Source of the DNA: Phytoactinopolyspora endophytica
Lineage (GTDB): Bacteria > Actinomycetota > Actinomycetes > Jiangellales > Jiangellaceae
Assembly: GCF_004138495.1 (NCBI RefSeq)
Contig: NZ_ML142852.1
Coordinates: 147,242-155,649 of the forward strand
Reading direction: 5' to 3'
DNA: 8,408 bases
The notes under the pieces were generated by a model. That model was not told the origin of the DNA, searched no databases, and saw only the letters and a program-made list of their open reading frames with translations. Below, one piece after another: positions 1-5,438 of the stretch. The stretch's first letter is position 1; every line of letters begins with the position of its first letter. The position numbers and the translations under genes are program-made.

Positions 1-310
1 GAGCTGCGGCGTAGCGGCCGGGGTGTTCCCTGGCGTAGTCGCGATAGACGTTCGCGAGCGCGACCAGGGCATCCTTGCCGGCCCGGCCCGCCAGCGCTGC
101 CGCAGCACGGTCGGCGAGCTCCTCGAGAGCGACCAACGCGATCCTGGTCCTGAGATCCTCGGAGTTCTTCACATGCGAGTACAGACTCGCGACCTTGACA
201 TCGAGCCGCCTGGCGAGCGCCGACGCCGTCACCTGGTCGAAGCCGACCTCGTCGGCCAGTTCCGCACCCGCCTGGGCCAGTCGTTGCGTGGTCAGCCCTA
301 CGCGCGCCAT
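1..310 (-). CDS. TetR/AcrR-family transcriptional repressor, WHG-domain type (3' end cut by window edge)
   Basis: The first 103 residues are visible; the rest lies left of the window. Residues 10-48 form a TetR-type DNA-binding domain: a first helix (LAQAGAELADEVGFDQVTAS) followed by the helix-turn-helix ALARRLDVKVASLYSHVKN, with the family's LYxHVKN ending. From about residue 75 it continues GKDALVALANVYRDYAREHPGRYAA, which resembles the start of the WHG ligand-binding domain (typically HPGxYAA). The start ATG at 310-308 has a good Shine-Dalgarno GGGAGGT 6 bases upstream. An in-frame ATG five codons earlier (326-324) lacks one. The gene is divergent from the LacI-family regulator, and the gap carries palindromes suited to autorepression. 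Family members are usually near 190-220 residues, so about half is missing. Ligand and targets are unknown. Family assignment is firm from the helix-turn-helix; the WHG subtype rests on a short stretch. Confidence 0.88.
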   Translation of the reverse strand, partial: MARVGLTTQRLAQAGAELADEVGFDQVTASALARRLDVKVASLYSHVKNSEDLRTRIALVALEELADRAAAALAGRAGKDALVALANVYRDYAREHPGRYAAA

Positions 311-316
311 GTTCGC

Positions 317-323
317 ACCTCCC
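317..323 (-). promoter_or_regulatory. Ribosome binding site of the TetR gene
   Basis: Read on the minus strand this is GGGAGGT, 6 bases before the ATG at 310-308. It decides that start over the in-frame ATG at 326-324, which overlaps the site itself and has no Shine-Dalgarno of its own. Confidence 0.7.
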
Positions 324-347
324 ATTTTGCCCAGAACCCATAGTGCA

Positions 348-370
348 TTTACCTAAAACGTTTAGGCAAA
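348..370. promoter_or_regulatory. Operator-like inverted repeat between divergent TetR and LacI genes
   Basis: The arms TTTACCTAAA (348-357) and TTTAGGCAAA (361-370) are reverse complements at 9 of 10 positions and flank a 3-base centre, ACG. The inner 6-base arms CCTAAA/TTTAGG are perfect. The same DNA also contains an 8-base perfect palindrome AAACGTTT (356-363) centred on CpG, the centre typical of LacI-family operators. The odd-centred long palindrome fits a TetR dimer, so either neighbour could bind. It lies 38 bases before the TetR start. It also covers a candidate -35 (TTTACC, 348-353) and spacer for rightward transcription, which suits repression. Binding is inferred from position and symmetry. 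Confidence 0.65.
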
Positions 371-377
371 TTAGCCT
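364..377. promoter_or_regulatory. Second, overlapping imperfect palindrome
   Basis: AGGC (364-367) and GCCT (374-377) flank AAATTA, whose inner AATT is also self-complementary, so only one base pair (A/A) breaks a 14-base palindrome. It shares AGGCAAA with the right arm of the larger palindrome and covers the candidate -10 TAGCCT (372-377). It may be a second operator or half of a composite site. It is short, so chance is possible. Confidence 0.35.
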
Positions 378-431
378 GACTCTATGGGAGCGGACGAACG
401 GGTAACAGAACGTTCCCAGCCGGCGCGAGCT

Positions 432-437
432 TATGAT
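432..437 (+). promoter_or_regulatory. Candidate -10 box TATGAT for a leaderless LacI-family transcript
   Basis: TATGAT matches the -10 consensus at five of six bases and stands exactly 6 bases before the GTG at 444, the spacing expected when the start codon is the first transcribed base. The -35 region (about 409-414, AACGTT) is poor. The lack of a clear Shine-Dalgarno before 444 fits a leaderless message. Confidence 0.4.
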
Positions 438-443
438 CGAGCT

Positions 444-1451
444 GTGCCACAGGACCGGCAGGTCACCATCATCACCGTTGCGGAACGGGCCGGAGTGTCG
501 AAAACGACAGCCTCCGATGCGCTACGCGGCTCCGGCCGCGTCTCCGAAGAGACCCGTCGCCTCGTCGTCGGTGTGGCCGAGGAGCTCGGCTACGTGCCCA
601 ACGATTCCGCCCGGCACCTGCGCCGCGCCAGGACCGGCGCCATCGGGCTGCACCTCCCCGAGGTCCTCCCTCGGTCGGACTACTACATGTCGTTCGTGTT
701 CGGAGCCGTCCAGGCCGCGGCAGATCACGGCTACGACGTCACACTCCTGACCTCCGGCACCGGCGTCGCACCGAGCCGGTCGCCACGCGTCGACGGGCTC
801 GTCCTCGGCGATCCTCTGGCCGACGATCCGGTGGTCGACAAGCTCATGGGCTCCGCGCTGCCCACCGTGACGTGCGAGCGCTACTCCGGCCCGGGAGAAC
901 CGGACGGCGTCGTCTGGTCGGACCACGGCGCCGCCCTGCAGACCCTGCTCGGCCACCTCTCCGACGCCGGCGCGCGCCGGCCCGCCCTCATCGTCCCCGG
1001 CGACGAGAGTGATTGGGCCGCCAGTGTGCACCGCGCATACCGCGAGTGGTGCGGACAACGCGGCGTCGCACTCATCACCCGCTCGGTGCCGTTCGATGCG
1101 AACGCCGACGCCACCAGCGCGGCGGCCCGGAGCTTGCTCACCGACGAACCCCAGCTCGACGCGCTGGTCGCCGCCCCTACCAGCGCCGCCGCCACACTAC
1201 TGCCGGTGATCCGGGAGGCAGGACGTCGCGTCGGCGAAGATCTGCTGCTCGCTTCGTGTGTGGACGCACCGGCCCTGAGGTTCGCCGACCCGGCGATCAC
1301 GGCCATCGACGTCCGGCCCCGTGAAGCGGGCGCGGCCTGTGCCGAACTGCTCTTCGAACTGCTGACGGGCTCCGCCGTCCCCGGCGTCGAGCGCATCCAT
1401 CCGATCGAGCTGAATGTGCGCGAGTCCACCCAACGACGACGGGCCGCGTAG
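444..1451 (+). CDS. LacI-family transcriptional regulator
   Basis: This is a 335-residue one-component sugar- or metabolite-responsive repressor, the usual length for the family. Residues 8-29 form the helix-turn-helix (TIITVAERAGVSKTTASDAL). Residues 52-65 (PNDSARHLRRARTG) match the hinge helix with Leu59 at the base-inserting position. The remainder is a periplasmic-binding-protein-like effector domain. The GTG at 444 was chosen over the in-frame ATG at 384. Codons 384-443 have G or C in only 8 of 20 third positions, unlike the strongly GC-biased body, and the canonical fold begins right after 444. With ATG 384 it would be 355 residues. It is divergent from the TetR gene and convergent with the lipoprotein gene, so no operon partner reveals its effector. 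The effector domain sequence is not diagnostic to me. The family call is secure; the start is less so. Confidence 0.9.
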   Translation: MPQDRQVTIITVAERAGVSKTTASDALRGSGRVSEETRRLVVGVAEELGYVPNDSARHLRRARTGAIGLHLPEVLPRSDYYMSFVFGAVQAAADHGYDVTLLTSGTGVAPSRSPRVDGLVLGDPLADDPVVDKLMGSALPTVTCERYSGPGEPDGVVWSDHGAALQTLLGHLSDAGARRPALIVPGDESDWAASVHRAYREWCGQRGVALITRSVPFDANADATSAAARSLLTDEPQLDALVAAPTSAAATLLPVIREAGRRVGEDLLLASCVDAPALRFADPAITAIDVRPREAGAACAELLFELLTGSAVPGVERIHPIELNVRESTQRRRAA

Positions 1452-1492
1452 CCGTCGACAGACCGTCCTGGTCCCGACCATTACGGCTGCGG
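1444..1492. terminator. Possible bidirectional hairpin at the LacI/lipoprotein convergent junction
   Basis: AGCCGT (1450-1455) pairs with ACGGCT (1483-1488). After a two-base GT bulge, CCGC (1444-1447) pairs with GCGG (1489-1492), giving a 10-pair stem around a 27-base loop. The loop contains a small TGGT-CCCG-ACCA hairpin (1469-1480). The stop codons of both genes (TAG ending at 1451; TAA at 1483-1481) lie in or beside the stem. There is no U-tract on either side. A role in ending both transcripts is inferred; the bulge and long loop weaken it. Confidence 0.35.
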
Positions 1493-2116
1493 TAGCGGCA
1501 TCGGATCGCTGCAGGCCAACTGCCGGTTTGGCGTGTAGTTCGTGAGCCGGCCGGGGCGAGAATCCTCATCAGGTACGGGGGCGGCCTGCACGCAGATCTC
1601 GGCCTGGCTCGCGCCGTCTTGGTACGGGTCCTCACCCACGACGTAGTGGTCGCCATCCGGCGGCAACTCGGCGACCAGGGGCAGCGGAACATAGACCGCA
1701 CCCTCGATCTCCTCTCCGGGTTCGACGCGCGACGCTTCGAGCACGAACGGCACGGACAGGAGGACATCGCCCGGGACGTCGAAGACTTGCTTGGACAGAC
1801 GGGCGGCACCCTCATCACCGCTACTGACCCAGACGGCCTCATCGATCTCCGGCATAGACGCGTCGGCAAGCTGGCCGTGCGCACGCTCGGTCGCGATGTA
1901 CAGGGGATCGTCGCCATCGTTGCGCACCGTGTAGGTGCCAGCAAGGCCCTCGGACTCGGGCGGGTAATGCGGCTGCGGACCCCGGCCTATCGTCAGGTGC
2001 GCGGTGACACTCACCTCGTGCGGTGTCGGTGTGGGCCCCGGTGCGGGAGCATCGGCCTCGCACGCGACCGCCGCAAGGCCGAGCATGCTCAGCAGCAGAA
2101 ACCGGCGAGTTGCCAC
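1481..2116 (-). CDS. Predicted secreted lipoprotein of unknown function
   Basis: The protein has 211 residues with an N-terminal lipoprotein signal: basic MATRR, hydrophobic FLLLSMLGLAA, then A-V-A-C with Cys19 as the likely lipidated residue. The -3 Ala is a slightly relaxed lipobox. A Pro/Thr-rich linker (about 23-33) follows. The body is rich in beta-prone stretches such as VSVTAHLTIG and GTYTVRNDGDDPLYIAT, which suggests an immunoglobulin-like or all-beta domain; this is inference. Two further cysteines (in AEICVQ and QLACSD) could form a disulfide after export. It starts at GTG 2116-2114 without a Shine-Dalgarno, but TAGACT lies six bases upstream, suggesting leaderless expression. It stands alone: convergent with the LacI gene and divergent from the AfsR-like gene. 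I do not recognise a named family and assign no function beyond a surface lipoprotein. Confidence 0.75.
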   Translation of the reverse strand: MATRRFLLLSMLGLAAVACEADAPAPGPTPTPHEVSVTAHLTIGRGPQPHYPPESEGLAGTYTVRNDGDDPLYIATERAHGQLADASMPEIDEAVWVSSGDEGAARLSKQVFDVPGDVLLSVPFVLEASRVEPGEEIEGAVYVPLPLVAELPPDGDHYVVGEDPYQDGASQAEICVQAAPVPDEDSRPGRLTNYTPNRQLACSDPMPLPQP

Positions 2117-2122
2117 CGTTGA

Positions 2123-2128
2123 AGTCTA
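2123..2128 (-). promoter_or_regulatory. Candidate -10 box for a leaderless lipoprotein transcript
   Basis: Read on the minus strand this is TAGACT, fitting TANNNT, with exactly 6 bases before the GTG at 2116. No convincing -35 is visible around 2146-2152 (TCGTCG/GTCGTC). No Shine-Dalgarno precedes the start codon, which supports leaderless initiation. Confidence 0.4.
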
Positions 2129-2179
2129 AAGACACCCGCGCACGCCGACGACGGTCGGCTCGTGACATCCGGGAAGCTG

Positions 2180-2213
2180 TGCGCCGCCCGTTCCCCCTGA
2201 AACGGGCGGCGCA
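2180..2213. repeat. Perfect 13-base-pair GC-rich stem-loop
   Basis: TGCGCCGCCCGTT (2180-2192) is fully complementary to AACGGGCGGCGCA (2201-2213), with the 8-base loop CCCCCTGA. It is strong enough to be an intrinsic terminator, but neither strand has a U-tract after it. It lies between divergent genes, where no known transcript needs ending. It could end an unseen small RNA, block read-through, or be a protein-binding or extruded DNA element. Confidence 0.6.
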
Positions 2214-2247
2214 ATGACCCATCCGGCCATCCGGATGCCAGCGGCCC

Positions 2248-2264
2248 AGAGGTCTATGACCTCT
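2248..2264. repeat. Perfect 7-base inverted repeat with 3-base centre
   Basis: AGAGGTC (2248-2254), TAT, GACCTCT (2258-2264). The core GGTC-TAT-GACC resembles the short symmetric operators bound by GntR- or MarR-type dimers. A weak hairpin is the alternative. No such regulator gene is in the window. Confidence 0.45.
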
Positions 2265-2323
2265 TCATCTCTGCGTGCCCGGGCCACCCCCGTCGGCCTC
2301 GGCCACGCAGCGCCATATGGTGT

Positions 2324-2347
2324 CCTGCTTCGGTCGACTGAAGCAGG
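2324..2347. repeat. 24-base near-perfect palindrome
   Basis: CCTGCTTC (2324-2331) and GAAGCAGG (2340-2347) flank G-GTCGAC-T, whose six-base core is itself a palindrome. Only one base pair out of twelve (G2332/T2339) breaks symmetry. It lies about 50 bases upstream of the candidate -35 of the AfsR-like gene, a plausible activator or operator position. It could equally fold as RNA if transcribed. The bound protein is unknown. Confidence 0.55.
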
Positions 2348-2383
2348 CATCACATCGGACTTGCATCAGTAGAGCAGCGTCCA

Positions 2384-2401
2384 CTTTCACGACGCTTTCA
2401 C
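2384..2401 (+). promoter_or_regulatory. Exact heptamer direct repeat at 11-base spacing upstream of the AfsR-like gene
   Basis: CTTTCAC at 2384-2390 recurs exactly at 2395-2401, an 11-base period or about one helical turn. The downstream copy coincides with the candidate -35. SARP activators are known to bind heptamer direct repeats with 11-base spacing overlapping or near the -35. Streptomyces PhoP boxes are also 11-base direct repeat units with a TTCAC-like core, so a phosphate-response site is the main alternative. Only two copies are clear; the next register (2406-2412) matches at 3 of 7. Confidence 0.5.
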
Positions 2402-2425
2402 ACGCCTTCGGTCAGGCGATAGGGT
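2396..2425 (+). promoter_or_regulatory. Candidate promoter of the AfsR-like regulator
   Basis: TTTCAC (2396-2401), 18 bases, TAGGGT (2420-2425). The -10 fits TANNNT and the -35 is weak, as expected for an activator-dependent promoter. Transcription would start near 2432, leaving about 90 bases of leader. A small inverted repeat CGCCT/AGGCG (2403-2407, 2414-2418) sits in the spacer. Confidence 0.45.
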
Positions 2426-2503
2426 GCGATCGGCGACGTCGGGATGGGCCGTGGCGCCGGCTTCCGTATCGACCGTCCTGGCCCTGGTGCTCCCGCGACC
2501 CGA

Positions 2504-2513
2504 GGAGGAGGGG
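2504..2513 (+). promoter_or_regulatory. Ribosome binding site of the AfsR-like regulator
   Basis: GGAGGAGGGG ends 8 bases before the GTG at 2522. It fixes that start over an in-frame ATG at 2444, whose extra 26 codons have only 14 G or C third positions and precede the normal N-terminus of the DNA-binding domain. Confidence 0.75.
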
Positions 2514-2521
2514 AAGCCACA

Positions 2522-5416
2522 GTGAGCAGTGCGCGTCTGGAGGTCTCGCTGCTCGGCACCGTCGAGGCCAGCCGCGACGGTGCGCCCACGCCGTTACCGC
2601 CAGGCCGGCCGACCGTCATCCTCGCCGCCCTGGCCTTGCGCGCCGGCCACGTCGTGCCGCTTGACGTGCTTGTGGACTACCTGTGGCCGGATGGCCGGCC
2701 GAAACGCCCCAAGGCCACCATCCAGACGCACGTCGCACGCCTCCGTGCGGCTCTGGACGAGAGCGTGATCCATGCCGTGGGCGACGGCTACTGCCTCGAC
2801 GTACCGCCGGACGCGGTCGACATCTTGAGGTTCCGCGACATGGTCGCCACCGCGTCTCAGCTCGATGAGCCAGCCACGGAGCTGAAGCATCTGCAGGTGG
2901 CTCTGGCCCTGTGGCGCGGCGAACCGCTGTCCGGTCTCGCTCCGGACACGCTCCAACAGGAGTCCGCCCCGCTGCTTGTCGAGGAGCTGCTGGCGACGAC
3001 CGAGCGAGTGAACGACCTGCGGCTACGGCTGGCGGAGCTCGATGATGAGTTCGTTCCGTCGCTGCGCCGCCTCGTCACCGGTCATCCGTGGCGGGAGAAA
3101 CTGTGGGCGCAGCTGTTGCTGGCGCTGTACCGGCAGGGACGCCGTGGCGAAGCGCTGTCGGCTTATCACGAGCTCGTCACCGTGCTCAAGAACGATCTCG
3201 GCATCGAGCCCGGTCCCGAGGTGGCTGAGCTGCACGCGCGCATCCTTGCCTCGGATCAGGAACTACTCGCACGTCCCGAGCCCCGGCGCACGGCCGTCGT
3301 GCCTTTTCAGCTTCCCCGCCCGCCGGCCGACGTCGTCGGCCGGGATCAGGAGGTCGACCTGCTGACGTCGACACTCTCGGCCTCCCGGCCCTGGGCGCGC
3401 CTCTGCGTCGTCTCCGGCCCCGGCGGCTCCGGCAAGACGACGCTCGCGCTGCGGGCCGGCCACGCGGTGCGCGACGCTCATCCGGATGGCCAGCTCTTCG
3501 CCGAGCTGCGCGGGTCGAGTGCGCCGGTCAACCCTGCCGACGTGCTTGCCGATTTCCTCCGCGCGCTCGGGATCGACAGTGACGACATCCCACCGACGGC
3601 TCATGAGCGGTCGTCGCTGTTCCGATCCGTGTGCGCTGGGCGCAGGCTCCTGGTCGTGCTCGACGACGCTCATGACGCCGCCCAGATCATGCCGCTGCTA
3701 CCGGGAGCGGACGGATGCAGCGTCCTTGTCACCAGCCGCCCCCGGCTGTCGGTGATCCCGGCTGACATCCAGATCGACCTGAGCATGCTCGACGATGGTG
3801 CCGCACACGAACTGTTGGCCTCGATCGCCGGGCACGCCCGTCTCGATGTCGAGCCCGACGCGGCCAACACGATCATCGATGCCTGTCAGGGATCGCCCCT
3901 TGCGCTCCGGATCGCGGGCGGCCGGCTCGCGGTCCGGCCGTCCTGGCCGGTCAACCATCTGGCCGAACGCCTCCGCGGCGAGAGCCGCCTGGACGAGCTG
4001 CAGATCGGCGACCTCAGCGTCCGTGCGGTGATCGACGCGTCGTTCCAGATACTCGACCAGATGACCGCCGACCGGTTCCAGCTGCTCGCGGCCGTTCCCG
4101 GCGCCACGGTGGACGTCGAGGCCGCCTCCGTTCTCTGGGAGACCGGCGGCGAGCTCGCGCGCGACTGCCTGGAGCAGCTCGTCGACATCCGGCTCCTCGA
4201 TTCCCCGAGCCCGGGCGACTACCGCTGGCACGATCTGGTCGGCGACTACATGCGCGGCCTGCTCGGCCGGGACCGGGCGGATCACGCGCGCCGGCTGCTC
4301 GCGACGTACTACCTCCGCACGCTGTACAACACGTTGCCGGTGCTACGACCGGACGGTCCGCCTCCGCAGGACGAGCCGTGCTTCCCCGACGAGGTGGACG
4401 GCCGCTCCTTCCGTGACCGGGACGAGATCCATGCCTGGCTCCATCCACGCCGGCCCGTCCTGGTGGCGCTGGGCCGGCACGGGTTACGCAGTGGCGACCC
4501 GGCCGTCGTCGACGAAGCGGCCGCTCTCATGCTCGCGCTGAACCAGGCGGAGCACGAGTGCTGCCGGGATGCGCGCCCGGACCTGGTCCACAGGGTCCTG
4601 GACGCCCTCGACCGGATCGGCAGCCAGGAGCTCGTCGCCCGAGCCTGGTACAGCGTCGCGCTGTCGCTGGGGAACCAGAACCGGAGCCAGGAGGCCCTCG
4701 ACGCCGCGACACATGCCCTGAAGGCGCGCCGCCGGCTCGGCGACCGCCGTGGGGAGATGACGACCTTGCATAACATGGCCGTCTACTACGCACTCGGCCA
4801 CCGGTTCGAGGAGGCCGCCGAGCTCTTCGAACAGTGTGCCGCGGCGACAGACCTCCTCACGCCGAGGATTCAGACCCGGTCCCTACGCAACCTCGCCGAT
4901 GTGCAGGTCAGCCTGGGCCGTTACGACGAGGCCCGGCGCAACCTGGAGGAGACCGCGAAGGCGGTCGACGACTGGGAGAGTGTCGACGCGTTCGAGCAGG
5001 TGTCCGCTCTGGCGCATCTGTACACGGAGACCGGCGACACGGCGCGCGCGATTGCGGAGCACGAACGCGCCATCGCTATCGCCATCGCCCTCGACTCAGC
5101 CGCCCTGCATGCAGCCGCCCTGGTCAACGCCGCACACGGCCGGCGCGTCACCGGTCAGAGCTGGCACGACGATGCCGCCGCGGCGCTGGAGCTGGCCCGT
5201 CAGACACAGATGGCCGACGTCGAAGCGGAGGCGCTGCAAGAGCTCGGCCACGACGCCATGCGGCTCGGGGACCGTCAAGGTGCGGAGAAATGCTGGCGGG
5301 AGGCGCTGGAGATCTTCACCTCGCTGCGTGCCGCCGAGGCCGACGGCGTCCGCACGCTCCTCGAGGATCTGCACTCCACACCCCTACCCCCTGATCTCCC
5401 CACCTCCGCTAAATGA
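2522..5416 (+). CDS. AfsR/SARP-family regulator with NB-ARC ATPase and TPR domains
   Basis: This 964-residue protein is close in size and layout to Streptomyces AfsR. Residues 5-95 form an OmpR-type winged helix (LEVSLLGTVEA; TIQTHVARLRAAL). About 98-245 is the bacterial transcriptional activation domain, with WRGEPLSGLA and GRRGEALSAYHEL. About 270-575 is an NB-ARC STAND ATPase: VVGRDQE, P-loop GPGGSGKT (299-306, Lys305), Walker B LLVVLDD (376-382), VLVTSRPR (401-408), GSPLAL (457-462), and WHD (569-571) in place of the usual MHD. About 670-940 carries roughly six TPR repeats. Such proteins are known to activate secondary-metabolism or differentiation genes, with nucleotide state and TPR contacts gating activity. 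The wHTH suggests binding to 11-base-spaced heptamer repeats, and one lies in its own promoter region. It is convergent with a peptide-type importer operon. No biosynthetic genes are in view, so its target is open. Confidence 0.93.
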   Translation: MSSARLEVSLLGTVEASRDGAPTPLPPGRPTVILAALALRAGHVVPLDVLVDYLWPDGRPKRPKATIQTHVARLRAALDESVIHAVGDGYCLDVPPDAVDILRFRDMVATASQLDEPATELKHLQVALALWRGEPLSGLAPDTLQQESAPLLVEELLATTERVNDLRLRLAELDDEFVPSLRRLVTGHPWREKLWAQLLLALYRQGRRGEALSAYHELVTVLKNDLGIEPGPEVAELHARILASDQELLARPEPRRTAVVPFQLPRPPADVVGRDQEVDLLTSTLSASRPWARLCVVSGPGGSGKTTLALRAGHAVRDAHPDGQLFAELRGSSAPVNPADVLADFLRALGIDSDDIPPTAHERSSLFRSVCAGRRLLVVLDDAHDAAQIMPLLPGADGCSVLVTSRPRLSVIPADIQIDLSMLDDGAAHELLASIAGHARLDVEPDAANTIIDACQGSPLALRIAGGRLAVRPSWPVNHLAERLRGESRLDELQIGDLSVRAVIDASFQILDQMTADRFQLLAAVPGATVDVEAASVLWETGGELARDCLEQLVDIRLLDSPSPGDYRWHDLVGDYMRGLLGRDRADHARRLLATYYLRTLYNTLPVLRPDGPPPQDEPCFPDEVDGRSFRDRDEIHAWLHPRRPVLVALGRHGLRSGDPAVVDEAAALMLALNQAEHECCRDARPDLVHRVLDALDRIGSQELVARAWYSVALSLGNQNRSQEALDAATHALKARRRLGDRRGEMTTLHNMAVYYALGHRFEEAAELFEQCAAATDLLTPRIQTRSLRNLADVQVSLGRYDEARRNLEETAKAVDDWESVDAFEQVSALAHLYTETGDTARAIAEHERAIAIAIALDSAALHAAALVNAAHGRRVTGQSWHDDAAAALELARQTQMADVEAEALQELGHDAMRLGDRQGAEKCWREALEIFTSLRAAEADGVRTLLEDLHSTPLPPDLPTSAK

Positions 5417-5438
5417 TCATGTAGGGCGGAGGTCGGGG
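5398..5438. terminator. Hairpin spanning the abutting stop codons of convergent genes
   Basis: CCCC-ACCTCCGC (5398-5409) pairs with GCGGAGGT (5426-5433) and, past one bulged C (5434), GGGG (5435-5438). This gives a 12-pair GC-rich stem around a 16-base loop. Both stop codons (TGA 5414-5416 and, on the minus strand, TGA 5419-5417) lie inside the loop. No U-tract follows on either strand, as is common in high-GC actinobacteria. Position between convergent genes with no other spacer supports a bidirectional terminator. Confidence 0.5.

Larger units (their letters stand above)
348..377 (+). promoter_or_regulatory. Candidate promoter toward the LacI-family gene
   Basis: TTTACC (348-353), 18 bases, then TAGCCT (372-377) is a passable -35/-10 pair. 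It would start transcription near 384 and leave about 60 bases of leader before the preferred GTG start at 444. The palindromes at 348-377 would occlude it. A better -10 on its own is TATGAT at 432-437, described separately; both may be used. Confidence 0.35.
2117..2521. other. 405-base non-coding gap rich in dyad symmetry
   Basis: This gap separates the divergent lipoprotein and AfsR-like genes. It contains three palindromes (2180-2213, 2248-2264, 2324-2347), a perfect 10-base palindrome CATCCGGATG (2228-2237), an exact direct repeat over a candidate promoter (2384-2425) and the ribosome binding site at 2504-2513. A 75-codon minus-strand open frame (2353-2126) crosses it, but its third positions lack the GC bias of the neighbours and its product is unfamiliar, so I do not call a gene. 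The stretch 2426-2500 looks like untranslated leader. Confidence 0.6.

Noticed and set aside
2126..2353. A 75-codon minus-strand frame in the gap upstream of the lipoprotein gene
   Set aside because: Third positions lack GC bias, no good ribosome site precedes it, no family is recognised, and it runs across the palindromes.
1461..2481. Repeated 11-mer GACCGTCCTGG at 1461-1471 and 2471-2481
   Set aside because: An 11-base match is expected several times by chance in a GC-rich window of this size, and the flanks do not match.
2444..2521. Longer start (ATG 2444) for the AfsR-like regulator
   Set aside because: GTG 2522 has a strong Shine-Dalgarno, and the winged-helix domain begins just after it; the extra 26 codons lack coding bias.
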